Origin: a virus
Direction: 5' to 3' (one strand)
Virus record (IMG/VR): IMGVR_UViG_3300025645_000012
Span: 1 to 46,532 of that record
Length of the DNA stretch: 46,532 nucleotides
The translations under genes and the position numbers were made by a program. Of the stretch, positions 21,878-28,956 are shown in pieces. Below the pieces are notes generated by a model, which saw only the letters and a program-made list of their open reading frames with translations, made no database searches and was not told the DNA's origin. How positions within the stretch are numbered: position 1 is the first letter of the stretch; each line of letters opens with the position of its first letter.

Positions 21878-23049
21878 ATAAATCGTCACTCTTAGCGAGT
21901 TCGGCTGATACGTGGGTGAATTGTACCGGTAGCGTCGCGATGGCGCTGCAGTATCCAGCTATTGAAACGGGTGACAGCACATCGGAGGCGCGTCTCGAAG
22001 GGCGCGCGTTCCATGAAGTCGCACAACGAATACTAGAATCGTTTAAATCACCAAACCGTGACTTAGTATCGTCGGGTAGTATCGTCGGTACACAAAGTAA
22101 AGACGGTATCATCATCACCGATGAAATTTACGACAGTGCGTTAGAATACGCTAACGACGTGTTGCGTGTGGCTAACATAAACGGCACGATGCGCGATATG
22201 TGCATTGAGGAACACATCGACCTATCGTGTATTTATGCCGGTATGTACGGTTATATCGATTGCTGGTTACTCGACAAAGCGTCAATGACGTTATATGTGT
22301 GGGAAGGTAAATTCGGTCACCGACACGTCCCAGCGTTCGAAAACTGGCAATTAATATCATACGTTGAGGGGATACTCGAAAAACTAGGCATTAACGGTTA
22401 TGTCGACCAAAACCTAAACGTATCAATGCGTGTTGCTCAACCGCGGTCATATCGTAGCGCGGGCCCCGTTGACGAATGGGTGTGTAAAGCGTCGGATTTA
22501 AGGTCGTATGTAAATACACTGAAAGCCGCCGCCGAAGACGCTCACACGCCGAACGCACAATGTGTGGTTGGTCGTCAATGTGATGTGTGCCCCGCTCGTT
22601 ACGCTTGTGAAGCGTTGCAGCAAGTCGCGTACAGTGGTGTTGATTATCTGAGTAACACCGAAGGCGTGACGTTAACGGGTCATGGTTTAGCGCTCGAACT
22701 GCGCATTTTAAAACGTGCGGACCGTGCGATGAAAGCTCGGCTATCTGGTCTTGAAGAACAAGCGTTAAGTGAAATCCGTGGCGGTAAAATATTGCCTGGT
22801 TTTATTGGTCAACAAGGTTACGGTCGTAAACGCTGGTGTAAAGACACGGATCAGTCAGAAGTTATTATGATGGGTGATATGATGGGTTTTGACCTTCGTA
22901 AACCTGCCGAACTCGACACACCAGCGCAAGCAATTAAAAAAGGTGTTGACGAATCCGTCATTGCGGCTTATAGTGAAACTCCAACGACGGGTTTAAAGCT
23001 CGTTGAAGATAACGGCGCTAAGGCGCGTAACGTATTTAGAAAAGGATAA
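21874..23049 (+). CDS. DUF2800 RecB-like PD-(D/E)XK nuclease
   Basis: A 391-aa protein of the DUF2800 family. Near the start, SSLLASSADTWVNCTGSVAM; then LEGRAFHEVAQRIL (helical His motif), GYIDCWLLDKASMTLYVWEGKFGH with the D...E-x-K catalytic triad (about residues 125-150), NWQLISYVEGIL (the Q-x-x-x-Y motif), and CVVGRQCDVCPARYACEAL with four Cys typical of an iron-sulfur or zinc site. Such proteins belong to phage recombination modules next to SSB-like genes, as here. It overlaps the gene upstream by ATGA. Confidence 0.85.
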   Translation: MNKSSLLASSADTWVNCTGSVAMALQYPAIETGDSTSEARLEGRAFHEVAQRILESFKSPNRDLVSSGSIVGTQSKDGIIITDEIYDSALEYANDVLRVANINGTMRDMCIEEHIDLSCIYAGMYGYIDCWLLDKASMTLYVWEGKFGHRHVPAFENWQLISYVEGILEKLGINGYVDQNLNVSMRVAQPRSYRSAGPVDEWVCKASDLRSYVNTLKAAAEDAHTPNAQCVVGRQCDVCPARYACEALQQVAYSGVDYLSNTEGVTLTGHGLALELRILKRADRAMKARLSGLEEQALSEIRGGKILPGFIGQQGYGRKRWCKDTDQSEVIMMGDMMGFDLRKPAELDTPAQAIKKGVDESVIAAYSETPTTGLKLVEDNGAKARNVFRKG

Positions 23050-23053
23050 AATC

Positions 23054-23917
23054 ATGTCAGATATCTTAACACCAGTTGGTCGTCTTGTTTCAGGTCACCC
23101 AATGGAAATGCACGCAGTAACGGACGACAAAACCAAAATCCAAAAAACATTCGCCGACGGTTCGCCGATGTTTAATCAATCGGTTGGTGTTGCGTTCCCT
23201 AAAAACGGTACAACACATTGGGAACAAACAGAATGGGGCGCAGCAATCAAAGCCGCTGCGGTAGCTGCATATCCACGCGGCGAACACGGAATGAAAACGT
23301 TCTCGTGGAAGATCACCGACGGCGATTCAACCGAACCGAACAAGAAAATGGTTACGCCAGCTAGTCGTGAAGGTTATCCGGGTCATTGGGTACTATTCGC
23401 GTCGTCATGTTTCCCGACACCTTGTTATCACGTCGGAAAGTACGCGCCGCACGAAGTGATCCAGAATAAGGACGAGATTAAACGCGGCGACTATGTTCGT
23501 CTAGTGTTCAACACTAAAATGAACGGTTCGACTGACAGCCCAGGTATGTACATCAACCCTGTGATGTTAGAACTCGCTCGTGCAGGTCAACAAATCATGT
23601 CAGCCAACGCACCAGACGCGGCGGCGGCGTTCGGTGGTAGCGCTCCGGTTATCCCACAAGGTGCGTTAGTCGATACCGGTGTTGCAGCGCCTGTTACACC
23701 TGCGGCGACTACTCCACCACCACAAGCCGTCGTTACACCAGCGCATGATTTGGTGCAACCACAACCAACACCGGGCGCTACTACACCGCCGCCAGTGTTA
23801 GCGACGCCACCTGTCGAAGAACGCTTCGACGTTAACGGCACCGCGTACACCAAAGCGCAATTGTTAGCGATGCCCGGTTGGACCGAGGCACATTTAGCGA
23901 ACCTAACCCGCGTTTAA
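23054..23917 (+). CDS. ssDNA-binding-like protein (DUF2815-type) with Pro-rich tail
   Basis: ATG 23054 with SD AAGGA seven bases upstream, four bases after the nuclease stop. Residues about 1-175 form the conserved domain (MSDILTPVGRLVSGHPMEMH, YPGHWVLFASSCFPTPC, GDYVRLVFNTKMNGSTDSPGMYINPVML), which I take as the DUF2815/gp2.5-like OB-fold group. A Pro/Ala/Thr-rich flexible segment (about 205-255) leads to a short C-terminal helix domain (YTKAQLLAMPGWTEAHLANL). Role: cover ssDNA during replication and recombination. A terminator follows. Family call moderately sure. Confidence 0.72.
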   Translation: MSDILTPVGRLVSGHPMEMHAVTDDKTKIQKTFADGSPMFNQSVGVAFPKNGTTHWEQTEWGAAIKAAAVAAYPRGEHGMKTFSWKITDGDSTEPNKKMVTPASREGYPGHWVLFASSCFPTPCYHVGKYAPHEVIQNKDEIKRGDYVRLVFNTKMNGSTDSPGMYINPVMLELARAGQQIMSANAPDAAAAFGGSAPVIPQGALVDTGVAAPVTPAATTPPPQAVVTPAHDLVQPQPTPGATTPPPVLATPPVEERFDVNGTAYTKAQLLAMPGWTEAHLANLTRV

Positions 23918-23931
23918 TAACGTGACAACTG

Positions 23932-23962
23932 GCCCCACGCTTAACGGTTGTGGGGCTTTTTT
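23932..23962 (+). terminator. Rho-independent terminator after the SSB-like gene
   Basis: GCCCCAC (23932-23938), an 11-base loop, GTGGGGC (23950-23956) and six T. It closes the transcript of the three genes from 20990. Confidence 0.88.
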
Positions 23963-23982
23963 AATATTTGGAGTTATAACCG

Positions 23983-24393
23983 ATGATTAATAATCAACTA
24001 AATAACGCGGCGTTACCTGTATTATTTGAGCGTTTCACACAATGGCACCACGACCGCAATCTAATCGACGGTACGACAAGTCAGGTTCAATTTAAAAAAC
24101 TACTCGAAGAAGTTATCGAGCTTTACATGGCGTTATACCCAGGCGTTACACCAGACATAGCGACCATGCAAATAATACAGATGACATTAGGTTTAAATAG
24201 TGCCGGACGTATTAAAACGTGTGACGGTTCCGGTTTACCTGATGCCATAGGTGACATTAACGTCGTGCTTGACAATATCGCAGAACGTGAAGGTTATACA
24301 ATGGCGTCGTGTCTGTCGAGCGCGTATGATGACATTAAGGACCGTAAAGGTCAGATGATTGATGGTACGTTCGTCAAGGAGTCAGATTTATGA
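23983..24393 (+). CDS. MazG-like nucleotide pyrophosphohydrolase
   Basis: A 136-aa all-alpha protein with the MazG/all-alpha NTP-PPase arrangement: FTQWHHDRNLI, FKKLLEEVIELYMAL (E-x2-E-type metal site, residues about 44-52) and GLPDAIGDINVVLDNIAEREG (D-x3-D site, about 81-90), then a helical end with KDRKGQMIDGTFVKESDL. Phage MazG-like enzymes hydrolyse (d)NTPs or ppGpp-like signals. GGAG lies ten bases before the ATG. Its stop overlaps the polymerase start (ATGA). Confidence 0.8.
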   Translation: MINNQLNNAALPVLFERFTQWHHDRNLIDGTTSQVQFKKLLEEVIELYMALYPGVTPDIATMQIIQMTLGLNSAGRIKTCDGSGLPDAIGDINVVLDNIAEREGYTMASCLSSAYDDIKDRKGQMIDGTFVKESDL

Positions 24394-25916
24394 AATACTT
24401 GTCAAAATGTGACGAGCTGAACGGATGCGGTAAGACGTTCCCCGGTGATATGTCACACTGTCCACATTGCGGAACACCCGAACAGTTTTCGACACAAGCG
24501 TTCGTTAACCCTCGTGACTATGCTTACGATGAAGAAACTTATCCTAATTGTTTCACCGCTCGGTTTATTCACATTGCTACCGACACACGTTGGAAGTTTG
24601 AGATCTCCGAATTTGTCGACAACTCGGATGAACTAATCGCGTTCGTAATGCAACTTAAAGCGTGTAACGCTCGTGGCGTTGGTTACAACAACGTCGGGTT
24701 CGATTACCCAGTATTACATTACATCGTCCAAAACCACATTAACGACCCTCGTCTAATTTACGACTTCGCAATGGTGTTAATCAAAGGGACCAAAGACGAA
24801 AAGTTCGCGCGCCAAGTGTGGGACAGCGACCGCCTATTCGAACAGTTAGATTTATACAAAATTAAACACTTCGACAATGTGGCACGTGCTACGAGTTTGA
24901 AGTCACTCGAAATTGCCATGCGCATGGATAACATCGAAGATTTACCGTTCCCCGTCGGCACCGTTCTCACTCGTGACGAAATTGAAGTATTGCACACATA
25001 TAACGAACACGACGTTATAGCCACGATATTGTTTTACGTTCGTTGCATTCCTGAGATTGAATTTCGAGAAGTATTGACCGATCGTTACGGTCGTAATTTT
25101 ATGAACCATAACGACACTAAAATTGGTAAAGATTACTTCATTATGAAACTCGAAGATAGTGGTGTCGAATGCTTCGAAAAAACGCCATCTGGACGAGTGC
25201 CACGTCAAACGATACGTCCGTCTATTAAGTTAGGGGACGTGATATTCCCTTATGTGAAATTAGAACATCCCGAGTTTAAACGTATACACAAGGAATTAGC
25301 ATCTAAAACAATAACCGAGACTAAAGGGTCGATCAAAGACCTGAAGTGTATTGTCGACGGTATCAGCTATAAATTCGGCACCGGTGGCCTGCACGCTTCG
25401 GATGATTGCAAGATATTTAGAAGTGATGACGAAATGTCGATCGAAATGCGAGACGTAATATCATACTACCCGTCAATGGCGATAGTTAACAACTTACGAC
25501 CGCTACATCTAGGGGAAAATTTCCCATTGATTTACGGTGACATGTTCAAACAGCGCCGTTCATATCCTAAAGGAACACCGGAAAACGCAATGTTAAAATT
25601 AGCATTGAACGGTACTTACGGGGACTCTAACAATGTGTATTCACCGTTCTACGACCCTGTTTTTACAATGGCGATAACATTGAACGGTCAGCTTTTATTG
25701 TGCATGTTGGTTGAACAGTTAATTAAGACACCAAACCTACGCATGATTAACGTCAACACTGACGGCGTGGGGTTCATATATCCGCGTAAATACAGATCGC
25801 ACGTAGATGCTGTGTGTGCGTGGTGGGAAAAATTAACAGCGTTGGGGCTTGAAACCGAAGAATATTCGATGTTTGCTCAACGGGACTGTAATAATTACAT
25901 CGGTGTTGAGGCTTAA
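24390..25916 (+). CDS. Family B DNA polymerase, N-terminal part (split gene)
   Basis: 508 aa. A short zinc ribbon (C7...C13, C24-x2-C27), then the 3'-5' exonuclease: Exo I YDEETYPNCF (D47, E49), Exo II YNNVGFDYP (about 100-107), Exo III YNEHD (204-208). Polymerase motif A DVISYYPS (D355), motif B KLALNGTYG (403-411), motif C NTDGVGF (D458). The frame stops at 25914 after NNYIGVEA, where a family B enzyme would continue to its thumb. The rest is encoded at 26655-27260. A GIY-YIG gene fills the gap. The two products must associate, or the phage relies on another polymerase. Confidence 0.9.
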   Translation: MKYLSKCDELNGCGKTFPGDMSHCPHCGTPEQFSTQAFVNPRDYAYDEETYPNCFTARFIHIATDTRWKFEISEFVDNSDELIAFVMQLKACNARGVGYNNVGFDYPVLHYIVQNHINDPRLIYDFAMVLIKGTKDEKFARQVWDSDRLFEQLDLYKIKHFDNVARATSLKSLEIAMRMDNIEDLPFPVGTVLTRDEIEVLHTYNEHDVIATILFYVRCIPEIEFREVLTDRYGRNFMNHNDTKIGKDYFIMKLEDSGVECFEKTPSGRVPRQTIRPSIKLGDVIFPYVKLEHPEFKRIHKELASKTITETKGSIKDLKCIVDGISYKFGTGGLHASDDCKIFRSDDEMSIEMRDVISYYPSMAIVNNLRPLHLGENFPLIYGDMFKQRRSYPKGTPENAMLKLALNGTYGDSNNVYSPFYDPVFTMAITLNGQLLLCMLVEQLIKTPNLRMINVNTDGVGFIYPRKYRSHVDAVCAWWEKLTALGLETEEYSMFAQRDCNNYIGVEA

Positions 25917-25918
25917 TC

Positions 25919-26674
25919 ATGACCGTGGGTATTTATGCAATTATAAACAATGTGGACGGCAAGTGTTATGTTGGTAAATCTATCAATGTAGAGAGACGGA
26001 TTACACATCATAAATACCACCTTAGAAAATCCGAACGGTCGGTTAAACAAACTAACAGACATTTATTCAACGCAGTTAAAAAACACGGTATCGATAATTT
26101 CACTTTCGCCGTGATAGAAGATTTTGACAAAATAGACGAAGATTTAATTTCGGAACGTGAGTTATTCTGGATGTTACATTTCAAATCTACCGAAAGAGAC
26201 CATGGGTATAATTTGAGAGCTGATTCGTCCACTCGAATGATTGTTCACGATGATACACGCGAAAAGATTTCGCAGAATAATAGAGGCATTAATAACCCTA
26301 ACTACGGTAATAGATGGGATGACCGAAAGAAACTTCACATGTCTGAATTAAAATCCAAACAACATCGTAAGGGTGTCTACGGTGACGAGTGGAAATCTAA
26401 AATATCTACAAAATCGTCTGAGTTTTGGAGTAATAACCCAGACGTTAAAAAGCAGATGGCAATTAAAGTTAAAGTCAAGAAACAAAAGTACAATTTCATT
26501 CAGATGGACGAAGGTTTGAACATTATAAAAGCGTGGCCTTCTGTAGAGTCAATTATAAATGAAAACCCCGATTGGAAATGGCAGAACATTTACTCTGTGT
26601 GTAATGGTCACAAGAAACGAATATACGGTTATAAATGGAAAAAGGTGTTGAAAGATGGGAAAAATAAAACGTAA
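25919..26674 (+). CDS. GIY-YIG homing endonuclease splitting the polymerase gene
   Basis: 251 aa, starting two bases after the polymerase N stop. The GIY-YIG domain has GIY (4-6), YVG (17-19), basic R26/R27 and the metal Glu in SERELFWM (about E81). A NUMOD3-type DNA-binding motif (NNRGINNPNYGNRW, about 116-130) and a C-terminal repeat resembling IENR1/NUMOD (AWPSVESIINENPDWKWQNIYSVCNGHKKRIYGYKWK) follow. Its 3' end overlaps the start of the polymerase C part by 20 bases. More AT-rich and Lys/Asn-rich than neighbours, as expected for a recent insertion. No room for an intron core. Confidence 0.92.
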   Translation: MTVGIYAIINNVDGKCYVGKSINVERRITHHKYHLRKSERSVKQTNRHLFNAVKKHGIDNFTFAVIEDFDKIDEDLISERELFWMLHFKSTERDHGYNLRADSSTRMIVHDDTREKISQNNRGINNPNYGNRWDDRKKLHMSELKSKQHRKGVYGDEWKSKISTKSSEFWSNNPDVKKQMAIKVKVKKQKYNFIQMDEGLNIIKAWPSVESIINENPDWKWQNIYSVCNGHKKRIYGYKWKKVLKDGKNKT

Positions 26675-27260
26675 AGGTGCATACGAATACAATGTACAGT
26701 GGCACCAGGATTGTAGCGCGCTCGTCGTTGCTAAAGCGGCCGAGGCGGCGCTCGTACGTGGTGAGGATATACGAACGTTCATTATGAACCATGCCGATAA
26801 TTACGACTTTATGTGTCGCGCCAAAGTACCGCGTTCGAATCGTCTCGTTATGCGTTGGCCAGAGTATGACGATACCGAAATCGAGATGAATAGTATTATT
26901 CGTTATTACGTGTCTAACCACGGTGGGTCACTCGTTAAGATTGCTCCACCAACGGGCGAGGTCGGAACGTGGAAACGTGCAGCGAAGGTCAGTGACACGT
27001 TATATTCACAGGTGCTTGCTGAGTTGGACATGTGGGACTTATCGCCTAACATGGATGCGGCTGGGATACCACACGACGAACGTATTCACACGAAGAACAA
27101 GTCGAAACATGACAAGCGTGAAATGGGTATCTGTGTCGGCTGGCGTGTAACTGACTGTTCGAACGTGGGGAACTTCGACCGCTCAACAGTGAATTACGAC
27201 TATTACGTCGAACAAGCTGAAAAACTCGTTAAACCACTCTTGACGGACGTGTCAAAGTAG
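26655..27260 (+). CDS. Family B DNA polymerase, C-terminal part (split gene)
   Basis: 201 aa. Starts MGKIKRKGAYEYNVQWHQDCSALVVAKAAEAALVRG, which is how the region just after motif C continues in full-length phage family B polymerases (thumb side). ATG 26655 lies inside the endonuclease gene with AAGGTG ten bases upstream. With the N part it makes 709 residues, a normal size. Near the C-terminus AAGIPHDERIHTKNKSKHDKRE carries the RIH motif seen in the repeat protein at 20990. Alone it has no catalytic residue. Confidence 0.85.
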   Translation: MGKIKRKGAYEYNVQWHQDCSALVVAKAAEAALVRGEDIRTFIMNHADNYDFMCRAKVPRSNRLVMRWPEYDDTEIEMNSIIRYYVSNHGGSLVKIAPPTGEVGTWKRAAKVSDTLYSQVLAELDMWDLSPNMDAAGIPHDERIHTKNKSKHDKREMGICVGWRVTDCSNVGNFDRSTVNYDYYVEQAEKLVKPLLTDVSK

Positions 27261-27280
27261 AGTAACGTTAACTGTATCGA

Positions 27281-27301
27281 AGCGCTTCACATCGGGGCGC
27301 T
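27281..27301 (+). promoter_or_regulatory. 5'-leader hairpin
   Basis: AGCGCUUC-ACAUC-GGGGCGCU forms an eight-pair stem with two U-G wobbles in the plus transcript (C-A mismatches in the antisense). It lies 17 bases before the start of the 87-aa gene. Its sequence matches 13164-13184 read on the plus strand at 18 of 21 positions. It might also be a weak terminator of the polymerase unit, but only three T-A steps follow. Confidence 0.45.
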
Positions 27302-27318
27302 AATTTAAAGAGGTGTAA

Positions 27319-27582
27319 ATGATGGGCGATAAGGTAATTGAAATATACGACGCTGGTTTTCAAGACGGTCGAAAAGAGCGCGACTACGACCCTCAATCCC
27401 ATAGTGTGGTTTACGATGTGCAACAACGTATCGAAGCGCTTGAAGCGGCGTTAACTGAAGCGCATCGTGTCATACTTCACGAACTTGATTCGGGTCGCAC
27501 GCCGTTCATGTTGAAAGCTGAAAACGGCGGTAAGGGTTTGGGATATTTTGAAGATGTGTTGAGTGGGGTTAATCGCCCTTAG
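27319..27582 (+). CDS. Small helical protein (87 aa), unknown
   Basis: SD GAGGTG precedes ATG 27319 (a second ATG follows directly). The product has a helical middle (VVYDVQQRIEALEAALTEAHRVILHELDSG) and GYFEDVLSGVNRP at the end, a shape common among small phage proteins of the replication region. Not recognised. It is convergent with the minus-strand gene ending at 27569 and overlaps it by 14 bases. Confidence 0.65.
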   Translation: MMGDKVIEIYDAGFQDGRKERDYDPQSHSVVYDVQQRIEALEAALTEAHRVILHELDSGRTPFMLKAENGGKGLGYFEDVLSGVNRP

Positions 27583-27895
27583 CGCTCATCACTTTTATCA
27601 ATTCGACGCGTAATGCCTCATGAGCTTGCGCGTTTTGTCTTAGTTCTTCTTGCATCTGTTCACGTTGAAGTTGTAACGCTTCTTGGTGATGACGCTCAAC
27701 AATCGCTTGGTTTTTACGTTCCGAACGTATTTTGAAATACACACCAATGACTAACGACACAAACGATAAAACCAGACCGATGATCACAGCGTTCTCGTTC
27801 AGCCAACCAACCGCACCACTAGCTGTCGTCGCCACTGCGATCCCGCCCGAGCTTGTAATCCCCACATTGCCAGCATCTGGTGTGTGTACGCTCAT
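27569..27895 (-). CDS. Membrane protein with coiled coil, holin candidate (108 aa)
   Basis: A Gly/Ala/Thr-rich N-terminus (residues 1-33), one membrane segment (ENAVIIGLVLSFVSLVIGVYFKI, about 34-56) and a charged coiled coil (RSERKNQAIVERHHQEALQLQREQMQEELRQNAQAHEALRVEL). One-helix proteins with a charged C-terminal tail, ending VYFKIR-type, include phage holins of the P2/HP1 neighbourhood. It lies next to other membrane proteins and 0.6 kb from the lysozyme. The topology also fits an inner spanin, but that role is already filled at 11451. Confidence 0.65.
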   Translation of the reverse strand: MSVHTPDAGNVGITSSGGIAVATTASGAVGWLNENAVIIGLVLSFVSLVIGVYFKIRSERKNQAIVERHHQEALQLQREQMQEELRQNAQAHEALRVELIKVMSAKGD

Positions 27896-28010
27896 GTTCT
27901 GTTATGCCCTTGTATATTGACCAACCCAACGCGACGACTTGAATTAAAATCACGATAAGCAGCCCATAATGTTGGAAAAATTCCAAGAAGTTGACATCCA
28001 ACCAGTCCAT
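27819..28010 (-). CDS. Possible overlapping small membrane protein (63 aa)
   Basis: ATG 28010 has GAGG nine bases upstream. The product MDWLDVNFLEFFQHYGLLIVILIQVVALGWSIYKG... has one membrane helix and a Cys-rich charged tail. It overlaps the 149-aa gene by 119 bases and the 108-aa gene by 77 bases, in a third frame. Overlapping lysis-type membrane genes are common, but the ORF could be chance. Confidence 0.35.
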   Translation of the reverse strand: MDWLDVNFLEFFQHYGLLIVILIQVVALGWSIYKGITEHERTHTRCWQCGDYKLGRDRSGDDS

Positions 28011-28341
28011 AGATAAACGCCTCGTAATTATTATAAATAAGAATGTGCCGTCCATGTGCAACATCATACGCAAGCGCTGCATATGTTACGAGTGTGGCGA
28101 GTAATACTATAGCTTGATAAAACGACAACCATGACCGAGGTCTTATAAGTAGGCATGTGCCAGCTACCGTTGTGATAACTGCCCTATTCCAATATCGACA
28201 AACACCTTCAACGTCAGTAAATTGAACGTTAAACCACTGTAATAACATACAAGCGGAAACTATCAACCATATCGAACGATGGTCTTTGTGTAATACACCA
28301 ATGACGGCATATCCGATACTAGAATAAAACAGATAATCCAC
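27892..28341 (-). CDS. Multi-pass membrane protein (149 aa)
   Basis: Four probable membrane segments: SSIGYAVIGVL, SIWLIVSACMLLQWF, WLSFYQAIVLLATLVTYAALAY and EAFIYGLVGCQLLGIFPTLWAAY, with short loops. Start is GTG 28341, four bases after the stop of the 23-aa ORF. It ends by overlapping the 108-aa gene (ATGA). No family recognised; context with holin-type genes and the lysozyme suggests a role in lysis or membrane alteration. Confidence 0.6.
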   Translation of the reverse strand: MDYLFYSSIGYAVIGVLHKDHRSIWLIVSACMLLQWFNVQFTDVEGVCRYWNRAVITTVAGTCLLIRPRSWLSFYQAIVLLATLVTYAALAYDVAHGRHILIYNNYEAFIYGLVGCQLLGIFPTLWAAYRDFNSSRRVGLVNIQGHNRT

Positions 28342-28344
28342 TTG

Positions 28345-28416
28345 TTATTTCTTCTTAGCTGGTTGACTTGAGTCTTTTTGTTTAACTGGTAAAGTCGGTT
28401 TGCTTGCGTCAGGCAT
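28345..28416 (-). CDS. Lys/Pro-rich micro-protein (23 aa)
   Basis: ATG 28416 with GGAG eight bases upstream encodes MPDASKPTLPVKQKDSSQPA and three lysines. It sits just before the 149-aa membrane gene. Short basic peptides like this precede lysis genes in several phages, but function is unknown and the ORF is very short. Confidence 0.4.
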   Translation of the reverse strand: MPDASKPTLPVKQKDSSQPAKKK

Positions 28417-28484
28417 GGTAATTACTCCAATGTGAATTTATGGTATATTGTTCATTAATATAGTAACACAACAGGGTGTTAAAA

Positions 28485-28949
28485 ATGAACAATAAATTAA
28501 TAGGCGGGACCTTGATCGCAGCATTGGCACTCACTGCAGCACACGAAGGTTTAAAAACCGAACCGTACCAGGACGTCGGCGGCGTATGGACCGATTGTTA
28601 TGGTCGAACTAAAGGTGTTACGCCAGGTACGAAAGCGACCATCGATGAATGTGACAGCGCGTTAATGAAAGAACTTGTCGAACACGCTAAACCGCTCGAA
28701 CGCATACCGTACCCGCTACCCGATAACGTGATCATCGCGTGGGCTGACTTTTGCTATAACGTTGGTGTCGGTGCGTGTCAGAATTCCACAGGTTACAAGA
28801 TGTTGAAGCGTGGTGACATTAACGGCGCGTGTGCTCAGTTGTTACGTTGGAAATACGTCGACGGGAAAGACTGTTCGGTTCGAGCCAACGGGTGTTACGG
28901 GATATGGAAAAGACGGCTCGTTGAGAACCGTCTTTGTGTTGGTGGTTAG
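28485..28949 (+). CDS. SAR endolysin, GH24 lysozyme
   Basis: 154 aa from ATG 28485 (SD AGGGTG). Catalytic E21-x8-D30-x5-T36 matches the T4 lysozyme triad. The N-terminus MNNKLIGGTLIAALALTAAHEG is a weakly hydrophobic, Gly/Ala-rich segment with a basic start and no signal-peptidase site: a signal-anchor-release domain, which keeps the enzyme tethered until the membrane is depolarised. Seven Cys may take part in disulfide switching. It hydrolyses peptidoglycan. It is encoded opposite to the tail fibre and far from the spanins. Confidence 0.92.
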   Translation: MNNKLIGGTLIAALALTAAHEGLKTEPYQDVGGVWTDCYGRTKGVTPGTKATIDECDSALMKELVEHAKPLERIPYPLPDNVIIAWADFCYNVGVGACQNSTGYKMLKRGDINGACAQLLRWKYVDGKDCSVRANGCYGIWKRRLVENRLCVGG

Positions 28950-28956
28950 TGATTAT

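Noticed and set aside
25917-26674. Group I intron holding the GIY-YIG gene in the polymerase
   Set aside because: The endonuclease ORF fills the whole interval and overlaps the second polymerase ORF; no room remains for P3-P9 core sequences.
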